This document shows positions 1-12,000 of a DNA stretch of 64,000 nt, in pieces. This stretch comes from Limnomonas spitsbergensis (Eukaryota > Chlorophyta > Chlorophyceae > Chlamydomonadales): NCBI GenBank assembly GCA_037349105.1, contig JAYJMM010000110.1:1860001-1924000 (forward strand). The letters are read 5' to 3'. The notes under the pieces were generated by a model. It ran no database searches, was not told where the DNA came from, and was given only the letters and a program-made list of their open reading frames with translations. Every line of letters starts with the position of its first letter. Position 1 is the stretch's first letter. Made by a program: the position numbers and the translations under genes.

Positions 1-399
1 CAGCATTTACAACATATAGTCATATACCCCAGCCATATAACCTACACCCCAGGATTAACCCCAGCCCCACCCCAGCTTGTGACCTATACCCCAGCCCTTA
101 AGCCTATACCTCTATGAACCCCAGCTTTACCCCAGCCTTGGGTTCCTCTACCCCACAATCCACCCCAGCCCTACCGCAGCCATATAACCTACACCCCAGG
201 ATTAATCCCAGCCCCACCCCAGCTTGTGACCTATACCCTATCCCTGTAACATGGGCTACCCTAAACCCTAAACCCTAAACCCTCTAGCCTTACAGTTTTA
301 CTAGGTTTTTATCCGGGTTTCCCTTAAGTAACCCTTAGCCTTTTCCTAGAGTCAGCTGACAAGGGTTTCCCTAGGCTCTCCCTAGGGTTTCTCACTGCA
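1..399. repeat. Degenerate CCCTAAA/CCCAGCC repeats, no gene seen
   Basis: A block that includes ACACCCCAGGATTAA and CCCAGCTTGTGACCTATAC occurs twice, about 155 bp apart. It is followed by short telomere-like heptamers. It probably belongs to an intron of gene A upstream of the first visible exon. No coding frame is supported. Confidence 0.6.
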
Positions 400-847
400 T
401 TTATCTGCCCCCTACGTCAGGCGGCGATGCGCTACATAGGATTCCGACCAGGGTTTTCCTTAATGTTTCTCTTAGGGTTTCCTAGGATTCTCCTTAGGGT
501 TTCACACCACATTTATCTGTCCCCTACGTCAGGCGGCGAAGCGCCACATGAGATTCCGACCAGGGTTCCCCACGGATTCTGCTTTCATCTGTCCCCTACG
601 TCAGGCGGCGATGCGCTACATATGCTTCCGACCAGTGTTCCCCACGAATCCCCCTAGTTTTACCTAGGAGTTTCTCACTGCATTTATCTGCCCCCTGCGT
701 TAGGCAGCGGAGCGCTACCTATAATTCCGACCAGGGTTTCCCTTAGGGTTTCTCTTAGGGTTTCCCTAGGATTCTCCTAAGGGTTTATAACCCCATTTTA
801 AAATATCTGTCCCCTAAGCCACCAAAAGTATCTGCCTCCTTCGTCAG
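400..847 (+). repeat. Five copies of the acceptor edge of gene A exon 1
   Basis: The boundary CTACGTCAG followed by GCGGCGATGCGCTACAT recurs with acceptors ending at 420, 532, 604 and 702. The copy at 847 opens the real exon (GCAGCGGAGCGCTACCTGG). The earlier copies keep the C/T-rich tract and AG, then diverge into TAGGGTTT-type sequence after about 20 nt of exon. Confidence 0.85.
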
Positions 848-2939
848 GCAGCGGAGCGCTACCTGGGGTCCATGCTCACGCTCAAGACGACCGATTGCTA
901 CGTCGAGCCTACCACGATGAGCCTCCTCATCAGTAACATGTGGTGCATGGAGAACTTCTACCTGGTGAAGAAGCAGCTGCCGCCCACCTGCTCTGATGCA
1001 GAGGGCTTGAAGATTTTTCTCAAGGTGGGTTGATTTGAATACTGGACCTTATGCCCTGATCTCCGGATCACCCAGAACCCTCCCTCTGCTCCTGGCAATC
1101 CCACGCTGCTGTCCATTTGGTGAAGCGACTTGCCTCATGTCCAACACCTTTCCTGCGCCACCACACATTCACTGCCCGTCCCCTCCACTCTGTTCCCTGT
1201 TCCCCCTGTCATGGTGCTTAGTGTCGGGTTTCCACCTTGTTTGCTGGTTTAGGGTTTAGGTTTTAGGGTTTCCACCTTGTTTGCTGGTTTAGAGTTTAGG
1301 GTTTAGGGTTTCCACCTTGTTTGCTGGTTTAGGGTTTAGGGTTTCCACCGTGTTTGCTGGTTTATGGTTAAGGGTTTCCACCTTGTTTGCTGGTTTAGGG
1401 TTTAGGGTTTCCACCTTGTCCGCTGGTTAAGGGTTTAGGGTTTAGGGTTTCCACCGTGTTTGCTAATTTAGGGTTTAGGGTTTCCACCTTGTTTACTTGT
1501 TTAGGGTTTAGGGTTTCCACCTTGTTTTCTGGTTTAGGGTTAAGGGTTTCCACCTTGTTTGCTGGTTTAGGGTTTAGGGTTTCCACCTTGTTTGCTGGTT
1601 TAGGGTTTAGGGTTTCCACCTTGTTTGCTGGTTTAGGGTTTATGGTTTAGGGTTTCCACCTTGTTTGCTGGTTTAGGGTTTAGGGTTTAGGGTTTCCACC
1701 TTGTTTGCTGGTGTCGGGTTCCGCCTCATTTGCTTATTTCGGAGATTGTCTCCTACTGGTGTTATTTGCTGGTTTAGGGTTTTCGGGTATCAGGGTTTAA
1801 GTTTAAGAGTCAAGGGTCCTGGTTTGTCTCGTTTTCTTCTAAATTGAATTTGTTAGTTATCCTGTCGGTTGGCCCGTGTCTGTTTGGGTTCCTGGTGGCT
1901 GGTCTCCCCCCGGTTCAATTCGTCTGGCCCCTTTGAACAACTTGTGTCGAAACTTTGCGCGGTTGTGTGTCCGAAGCTCGTAACATCAGCTGGCACCCAG
2001 TGGTCCCTCCCCTCCCCTCCCCTTCCCTCCCCTTCCCTCCCCTCCCCTCCGGCATCCATTGTCCCCTCCCCTTCCCTCCCCTCCTCTCCTCTACCCTCCG
2101 TCTCCAACAGTTCCTGGGCTCCTCAGAGGGTCAGCAGGCCCTCATGGCCAACCCCCACCTCTGGGGGGTCACCGACGACGTGCTTGCCTTCCTCCGGCGC
2201 AACGAGTGGCTGGAGGCCTCTTGGGCCTGCCGGTCTGGACGGGGGGAGCTGGGCCTGCCCCAGAGGCCCATGGGCATGCGTCAGCTTGTCAAGGGCGCAC
2301 GGGAATGGATGGAGCCACACCTGCTGGGTGTAAGGTACTGTCCTTAAACCCTAAACATTTAACCCTAAACCCTACACCCTACACCCTTAACCCTAAACTA
2401 TAAGCACAGGAATGGATGGAGCCACACCTGCTGGGTGTAAGGTTATGTCCTTATACCCTAAACCCTTAACTCTAAACCCTAAACCCTAAACCCTAAGCAC
2501 GGGAATGGATGGAGCCACACCTGCTGGGTGTAAGGTACTGTCCTTAAACCCTTAACACTAAACCTCACTTGCTGGGTGTAGGTTACTGCCCTAAAACCCT
2601 AAACCCTAAACACCACCTGCTGGGTGTAGGTTACTGCCCTCAGTTAAAAAAAAACATTGAAACATCTTAACAGCCCTGGCTCTGAAGCGTTGCTAAACCC
2701 TGCACCCTAGGCACTTCACCTTACACCCTGTACCCTTAACATGAAAACTCGAAGTGCTGTCCGTATTGCTTGCCACTTTTGCCTCTGAAGCGGAACTAAA
2801 CCCCATAAATACTCAATTGCACCTGCTAGGTGTAATGTGTGCTTTAAGCCATACACCCTGTCTCTGCAGCGGTGCTTAAGTCCAAACCCTCAACCCTGCA
2901 CTCAAGCTCATAAACCTAAAACCTCAACAGCCCCCAGCC

Positions 2940-2992
<53 letters not shown>

Positions 2993-3015
2993 ACCTCAAC
3001 CCTCAACCCACAACC

Positions 3016-3047
<32 letters not shown>

Positions 3048-6000
3048 ACCTCAACCCTCAACCCTCAACCCTCAACCTTTAACCCTCAACCCTCAACCCT
3101 CAAACCCTCAACCTTTAACCCTCAATTCTCAACCCTCAACCCTCAACCTTTAACCCTCAACCCTCAAACCCTGCTCCTTTTTAGGTCGTTGTCTGATTTG
3201 AACCTAATGCCCATTTTGGAGGCACAGCTCTGCATGTTGCCCGTCACCGAAGAGGCGTCGGCGGCAATCGAGTCGGAGGCGCGTGACACGTCTTCACCTT
3301 CGCCCGTGCAGCTCCGCGTGTCGCCCGTCACCAAAGAGGCATCGACGGCCATTGAGTCGGAGGCGCGCCTGGGTTCATCCGTGTTGGGGCAGGCCCAAGA
3401 ATCACCTGAGGATGGGCAGGCCCTGGTTTTATCCGGGTTGGGGCAGGCCCAGGAATCACCTGTGGAAGGGCAGGCCCTGGTCCCATCCGGGTTGGGGCAG
3501 GCCCTGCCTCAGGTGGAGATTCCTGGTTTCCAGGAGGCGCAGGGCATTGTGGCGTCCACACCCATGGAGGGGCAGGCCCATGCGCCAAACGTTGAGGGGC
3601 AGGCCCTGCCTCAGGTGGAGATTACTGGTCCGAAGGCGCAGGGCATGCCCTCCTTGTTGGAGCAGGTGGAGCGCGCCTACCCGCTGTTCGTGGAGCTGGG
3701 AGACGACCGCGGCCGCGCCCCGATCGAGTAAGATGTGTCTTAGGGGCTAGGGGTTGGGGTTTAGTGGATTTAAGGGATTAAGTGGGTTCGGGTTTTGGGG
3801 TTATGCCTTTTTTACTCATTCGAATTTCCTTTTTTTCGTTTTTTCGACTCCTAGATCCTCCAGGTTTGCCATATCACCTTGCCCATGCTGCAAAGCTTGC
3901 TTGGTCTGGTGTGCTTAGCCCACTGGTGGTTACGCATGCCAGTCCATGGGGAAATGGGTCTCGGTTTTCGGCTTTCGGCTGGCCAGGCAAGTGGAGCGGG
4001 GGGGTGGAGCGTTGGGTATCGCTAGGCAATGGGTATCGCATACGGGGCGAATGGTGTTGAGGGGGCCGGCGGGCTACAGCGCGGCGTCCAAATGCGATCC
4101 TATCCCCTAAGGTGCCCCGCTGCAATCTTTGGCGCTTAGGGTTGGTGCTTGGGGTTTGGGATTTAGGGTTTGGCGCTTGGGGTTTGGGGTTAGGGTTTGG
4201 CGCTTGGGGGTCGGGGTATGGTGCTGGGGTCTGGGGCGCTCCCAATATTTGGAGCTATTGCTCCAGGGTCTGGGAGCTAGGGTTTTGTGCATGGGGTTGT
4301 GGTTTGGGGCGCTGGGGCTGGGCCTAAACACTGAACCCTATCAGCCTTGACGCCATTGACAAGCCCGCAACCTTGAACCTTGAACCCTGAACCCTGAACC
4401 CTATCGGCCTTGAATCCATCGACAAGCCCTCAACCCTGGACCCTCAACCCTGAACCCTATCGGCCTTGACTCCATCGACAGGCCTTAAAACCTGCCGATT
4501 CTTCTAAGGATCTATGTGGACCCATCTAAGCATCTACATGAAGATTCTACGCAAAGCCTTAGATGAGGGGCTTGTCTTAGGGTTTGTATCCCTCTGATAT
4601 AAACCCTCAGATGATTAAAATGCATGTTTAGGATGCCTCTCTTATCTCGTCTGCCTTGTTTGATCTTCAAGGAAATTATTATTACAGACACAGCCGGAAG
4701 CGCAAGCCACCGTAGCTTGAATATATTTTCTCTTGTTATGATGGAAACGGCGCGGACGCGGCCTAGGCCCATGCCGCGCTGTTTCCTTAACCCTCACGCC
4801 CCTGCGGGGCGTAGTTTTCTTTCTTTCTTTCTATCACATACGTTTTACCAAAGTAGTTAAATTGACTTCCTCGATCTGGAAGGCAAGTTCAGGCGATCTT
4901 CACGGAAATGTTCCCTGGACATCAGGAATCAGAAATTTCACGGAAATGTTCCCAGGATGTCAGAAATCAGAAATTTCGCGGAAATGTTCTGTACATATCT
5001 GCAGGATTTCATGGAATTTACTTCTATATGTCTTCTCCATGTATCTGCCTACTATATGTCCTCTATACCGTATGATGTCTTCTATATATCTTCTATATGC
5101 CTGCCTCATTTGATCTATAAGGCAACCCATGGCTCTGATTGAATGCTGCCTAAACATAATGAGGATGACTTCCTTGATCTGTGTAGGTACTCATCGAGGT
5201 AGAAGATCACGAGCGACGTGGAGGAAACATTCTGAATATGTCTCTTGGACCTCATGTAGTTTAGGCTTCCGTGATACATGCAGGTACCGTAGAACCACCT
5301 AGACTCCGCACACACACCCCCAACAAATGTTTTTTCGTTGCACAGCTATAAAGAATTAAAAAAAGTTGCGCAGCGACGAAATTTGGGGAATTAATTTAAT
5401 TTCTGTCTGCGTAGGAGTTCAAACAGGCACCTGACCGACCCTTCGCGCACCGATTAGGGTGGAAACCTGCGTTCAACTCCGCACACCGCTGATTTATTAT
5501 TATTTATTAGCGCGCAGCATGTCCGCGCACCCCAATAATTATTTAATTACGAGCGGAGTCGAAGTGGTTCTACGGTACTACACGCAGCAATAGGCCGCGC
5601 CAACACGAATATTTCCTGGACGTCATGGAGTTGATCTGTAGAGGTATTCCACAAAGAAGAAGACCGCAGGCGAGGTGGCGAAAACATTTATTGGATATTT
5701 CTTGGATATTTTTTGGATCTTTCTTTGATATTTCTTTGATATTTCTTGGATGTTTCTTGGACCTCATGTAGATCACTTACTTGGAATGTGCAGGTACTCC
5801 ACGAAGAAAAAGACAGCAAGCGAGGTGGAGGAAAGCCCGGTTGGAAGGTTCCAAGATCCAGCCGTCGTGGTCACCCTCGAGGTGGGCAACCCCAAACCCT
5901 AAACCTTAAACCTCAACCCTAAATCTCAAACCCTAAACCCTTGACCATAAACCCTTTTGGGCTGCACATAAGTCGTCCCCTGACCCCTACCATACAGAGG

Positions 6001-9000
6001 TTGTTTGGGCTGCACATGAGTCGTCCCCTGACCCCTACCATACAGAGGTTGTTTGGGCTGCACATAATGTGTCATCACCCCCCCCCCCTGTTTGTCCACA
6101 CCTCACCCCCCTCCCCCCTTACCGCACATGGATTGTTTGGGCTGCACACAGTTTGTATAATCACCAACGACCCTCCCCTTCCTACCCCCCCCCCCCCCCT
6201 CCCTCACTTCTTAATAGAGACTGTTTAGGCTGGGCAAAGACCTTAATCTGCCCCCCCCCCCTCACCCCGATTTCCTCATAGAGGCTGTTTGGGCTTGCGT
6301 CTTATTTGCCCTCACCAACCAACACCCCCTGCCCTCCCCCCCCACCCCCCGATTTCCTCATAGAGGCTGTTTGGGCTGCGAAGCATCTCCATCCCCGGTA
6401 GCAGCTATCGCTCCATGCCACTGCGTGTACGCATCATGTCCCCTGATGGGCAACGTCAGGTGATTGGTGGGAGGGTAGCAGGGTCGTATTTGGTCATTCC
6501 CCTGGATGGAGAGTTGCAGGTGAATGCATTTTGGGGAGAGTTTTCGGGTACCTCATGGGATTTTGGACAGGTTTCTAAGTCTTGCTTCCATTAGAGTCTT
6601 ATTTTATTTTAATTACATGATGCGCCCCCCCCCCCCCCCTGCTTCACTCAGGTTGCAACCAACACCCTGACCCTCCCTCCCTTCTATAGCGACACCTGCC
6701 CCCAAGGAGGGGGGCTGCAGTTTTCATTCCTGAACATAATGTCCACCCCCCCCCCGCCTCACTCAGGGGGCCACGTATGCGCTGAACTTCATCTCCTTCT
6801 ATAGCGGCACCTAGCCACAAGGAGGAAGGTGTAGCCTCCTTTCTTTAACGTGACGTGACCCCTCCCCCCCATTCTGTCACTCTGGTGGCCACCAACACAC
6901 CACCTCCTTCTGGCGGGACACCTACCCACAAGGAGGAAGGTGCACTCTCCTTTCATTTATACGATGCGACCCTCCCCCTCCCATCCTCAACTCGGGTTCC
7001 ACTAACGCCCTGACACTCTCTCCCTTCCATAGCGACACCTGCCCCCAAAGAGGAAGGCATAGTTTCCATTCTTTCATGTGATGCGAGCCTAAACCCGCCC
7101 CCTTCACTCAGGTGGCCACCAGCGCACTTAACCTCACCTCCTTCTGGCGGGACACCTATCCGAAGCTTGTCGATGAAGACTTCAAGGACAGATTCCCCAA
7201 CGTCGCCTTCCCTGATGACGTCATGCGCTTGCTACCGGAGGTCACTGAGGAGGAGCTGGCGGAGGCGCAGGTAGGAGTTGAGGATGGGGGGGGGGAGCCG
7301 TCAGCGGGTAGGGGATGGAGGGATGGAGAGGCATCCAAGGAAGAGCTGGCTGAGGAACGGGTAGGAGTTAAGGAGGGGGGGAGGGGGGGCGTCAGGGGGA
7401 GGGGATGGAGGGGTTGAGAGGCATCCAAGGAAGAGCTGGCTGAGGCGCAGGTAGGAGTTGAGGGTAAAGAATGATGGTAACATTGCTGCCGGAGAGCTTG
7501 CAGAGGGAAAGGCGAGGCCAATGGGAGGAATTTCAAGAGAGCGGACCTCGCCACTCAGTCCTTTCCCCTCGCCTTCTCCGCCCCCCTGCCTATGAGAAAA
7601 TTGTGGTGGAAAGGGGAGGGGGGTTAAGCGCAAAGGGGCAAGGAAGAAAAGCAGGAAATGAGGATTGAAGGACAAAGGGTCAGGGGGGGGGGGCTTTTTG
7701 AAGCAGTACCTTGGCCCAGCTATTGGCACTTAACCGTCCCCCTTTATCCCTCCCCCCTTAACCCTCTCCCCTTACCCCCCCCCCCTTTAACCCTCCCCCT
7801 TTAACCCTCCCCCCCTTAACCCTCCCCCCTTAACCCTCACCCCCTTATCCCTCACCCCCTCAACCCTTCCCCCTTAACCCTCCGCTCTTAACCCTCCACC
7901 AAGCTAAATATCTTAAACCCCATGTGCTACCCCACATTGTCATACCTTATGCCCATTAGTTATGCCCTCTATTAGGGATGCCCTCTATCAACCCCCCTAT
8001 ACCTCCCCCCATTATACCCCAACCCGCCTCTGCTCAGGATCAGAGGATCTCACCCCTGTCACCCCTTAGCCCCGGCACGACACTACCAACCTGTACATCG
8101 ACGCCATGAACCGCTCCCCCCTCGTTCCCTATCATGCCTCCAACTCCCCTTTTGCCCCTCATGACCCCTTAACCCTAAACTCGAACCCTAAACTATTAAC
8201 CCTTAACCCTAGACCCTTAACCCTCTTTACCGTGCTCAGGATCAGAGGGCTGCATTCCTGGCACCCCTGAGTCGGTACGGCACTACCGAGCTGTACATCG
8301 ATGCCATGAACCGCTTCCCCCCTCGTCCCTACTCACGCCCCCAACTCCCGTCCCCCCTCATGACCCCCCTCTTTATCATGTTAAGGATCAGCGCGCCTCA
8401 TCCCCAGCACCTCAGAGCCGGTACGGCACTACCAAGCTGTACATCAATGCCATGAACCGCTTCCCCCCTCGACCCTACTCACGCCCCCAACTCCCGTCCC
8501 CCCTCATGACCCCCCTCTTTATCATGTAAAGGATCAGCGCGCCTCATCCCTAGCACCTCAGAGCCGGTACGGCACTACCAAGCTGTACATCGACGCCATG
8601 AATTTCTCCAACTGGTGGTTTGACGTAGATAACCCGGAACACCAGGGGCTGCACGAGCGGTTTGTCCATGCGATGCCTGCGCGGGTTCAGGCGTTCTGTG
8701 AAGCAGCGGAGGTGGCTGGATTCAGGTGGGGACAGGGTGCAGGGTTCAGTTGGGATTCAGTTGGGAGGAGGGTACAGGATTGACAGGAGGGTGTGGGGTT
8801 CAGTTTAGAGGGTGGGGTGGGGTTCAGGGTCGAGGAGGGTAGGGGGTTGAGGTGAGAGGGAAGATATAGGGTTCAGGTGAGAGGGGAGACCAACATACCT
8901 CACTTCGCCCCAACCAACCTACATCACCCCACCCCAACGGACATCACCCCACCCCACCTCACCCCAACAGACATCACCCCACCCCAACCAACCTACCTCA

Positions 9001-12000
9001 CCCCACCCCAACATACCTCACTTCACCCCAACCAACCTAAATCACCCCACCCCAACGGACATCACCCCACCCCACCTCACCCCACCCCACCCCACCCCAA
9101 CAGACATCACCCCACCCCAACCAACCTACCTCACCCCACCCCAACATACCTCACTTCACCCCAACCAACCTACCTCACCCCCCCCAACAGACATCAACCC
9201 ACCCCACCTCACCCCACCCCAGCCCTCCCCAACAGACATCACCCCACCCCAACCAACCTACCTCACCCCACCCCAACAGACATCACCCCACCCAAACCAG
9301 CCTACCTCACCCCACCCCAACAGACATCACCCCACCCCACCTCAACCCACCCCACCCCACCCCAACAGACATCACCTCACCCCAACCAGCCTACCTCACC
9401 CCACCCCAACAGACATTACTCCACCCCAACCAAACTACCTCACCCCACCCCAACAGACATCACCCCACCCCAACCAACCTACCTCCCCCCTCCCCCTTTC
9501 CAACAGACATCACCCCACCCCACCTCAACCCACCCTACCCGACCCCAATAGATATCACCCCACCCCAACCAGCCTACCTCACTCCACCCCAACATACATC
9601 ACCTCATCCCAACCAACCTACCTCACCCCCCCCCAACAGACATCACCCCAACCAACCTACCTCACCCCACCCCATCAGACATCACCCCACCCCAACCAAC
9701 CTACCTCACCCCACCCCAACCACGCCACCCTATGCAGTGAGATCGAGCTTTTCATCGATGCTGCTGTTGTTACTGACGAAGCCCGACAGAAGTGGCAGCA
9801 GAGGCGATTGATAGAGGTGCGTCCGGTTCAGGTTAAACGGTTCAGGGTTTACGATTTCGGGTTAAGCGGTAAGAATGAGGTGCGTCCGTTTCAGGGTGAA
9901 CGGTTCAGGGTTTACGATTTCGGGTTTAGAGGTCAGAATGAGGTGCGTCCGGTTCAGGGTGAACGGTTCAGGGTTGAGATACATGGTAGAAGGTGACTGC
10001 AGGTGGTGTGCCTAGTTTAGGGTTCAGGGTTGAGCTCAATGGCTGAAAAGGGTGGCTGATGGTGATGCGTCTAGTTTGGGGTTCAGGGTTAAGTGTGTGT
10101 GTAGCTCAGGGCTCAGAAAATGGGCAGCAGAGGCGGCTGGTGGCGGAGCATCTGGCTTGGGATTTACAGTTCAGGTTAAAGGCGATGGGCAATAGAAGTG
10201 GCTAGTGGAAGTGCGTCTGGTTTAAGGTTTGCGGTCAGGTTTATGGTTATGGTTAGGGGTTAGGGTTCTGGGTAAGGGGTTAGGTTAGGTTAGGTTAGGT
10301 CAGGGGTTAACTTCAAGCATCAGAAATCCACACACATTTTCTGACAAATTCACACTTTTGGCCTGGTATCCCACTCTTTTCGCTGCAGGTCGCTATGGAG
10401 CAGCGGACGATGCCCCTCTGCCTCAACGTCCTCATTGGAGAGGCCTTTGCGAACAATGGCGCCACGATTCGCTACTCTTTGGAGGCCGACAACGACGACA
10501 CGCTGGCAGCCTACGCACAGGTATGAATCGGTGTGGATGCAATGGAAGGGTGTGAATCCGGCGGGGATGTGAATATGAGGCGGTAGTCAGCAAAAGAAAG
10601 GGGCGGGTTAGGTCGACACACTGGCCGCCAACGACCAGGTATGATTGGCAGGTATGAATATGAATGGCAGGTATAAATGGCAGGTATGAATGGCTCCTTA
10701 TTGCGCACACAGTTTGCAGGGGCAGTAATCTTGAATGCGGACCATGACAACGTTCAATGGCATATGTTGGGATCTATGTCAGATCTACATCAAAGAGATG
10801 TCTTGCTACTAGCACACAAGTTCCGCAGGGGTGTCACTCTGAAGTGCAGGCCATGACAACTTATGATAATATCTGGGATCTAGGTCGGATCTACATCGGC
10901 CGGATCTACATCACATCTTGATCAGATCTACACCCTCCTGTCCTCACACAGTCAGTCTGTAAGGGTTGCCCTCCTGTGTGCAGACGAGGACTACTTCCGA
11001 TATGTTGGAATTTAGGTTGGTACCACATAAGATCTTGTTCAGATCTACAGCCTCCTGTCCTCACACACAGTCCGCAAGGGCTGCTCTCTTGTGTGCAGAC
11101 CAGGACCACTTCCGATGTGTCGGGACATAGGTTGGATCTAATCAGATCTGAATCAACGCCCTCCTGTCCTCACACGCAGTCCGCAGGAGTTGCCCTCTTG
11201 AGTGCGGACCAGGACTACTCCCAATATGCTGGGATATTGGTTGGATCTACATAAGATCTTGATCAGATTTACAGCCTTCTGTCCTCACATGCAGTCTACA
11301 TGGGCTGCTCTTTTAAGTGCGGACCAGGACTGCTTTTGATCAGATATAATGGGATACAGGTCGGATCTACATCAGATTTAGATCATATCCACTCCCTAGT
11401 CCTCACGCGCACAGTGCAGGGGCTGACCTCTTGAGTGTGGACGAGGACTACTTCTAATAATATATGTTGGGATACAGATCGGATGTACATCATATCTTGA
11501 TCAGGTTCACACTCACCTGTCCTCAAGCGCAGTCCACATGGGCTGCCCTGTTGAGGGCGGACCAGGACAACCTCTGATCAGATCTGTTGGGATCTAGGCT
11601 GGATCTACATCATATATAATCAGCACCCTCCCGTCATCACGTGCCGTCTGCAGGGGCTGCCTGCTTGAGTGCGGACCAGGAATGCTGTTGATCAGATACG
11701 TTGGGATCTAGGTCAGATCCACATCAGATCTTAATCAGATCCACACCCTCCTGTCATCACGTGCAGTCTGCAGGGGCTGCCCTCTTGAGTGCAGACCAGG
11801 ACTACTTCCGCTACGAGGAGCACTCCTATAGCGTGTACAGCCGATTCCAGATCCAAGACGACGGGATGCTGGATCTCGAGCCGCACTCGGGCCCCAACCC
11901 TGACAGGGTGCCGCCGAGTGCCCGGGCGCTGCTGCTGGACCCGCTGCCGCTGACGGAGACGGTGAACCCGGCGATGAAATCCTTGCTGAACAAGGCTGGT

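Noticed and set aside
1..847. Chromosome end (telomere)
   Set aside because: Telomere-like heptamers are short, interrupted and found throughout the window, and gene A seems to continue to the left.
3782..4060. Extra exon in gene A intron 3
   Set aside because: Exon 3 and exon 4 already join in phase (GA plus G), and the open stretch has no matching acceptor and donor.
8877..9551. 224-residue Pro/His/Thr protein
   Set aside because: Translation of the CACCCCACCCCAAC array.
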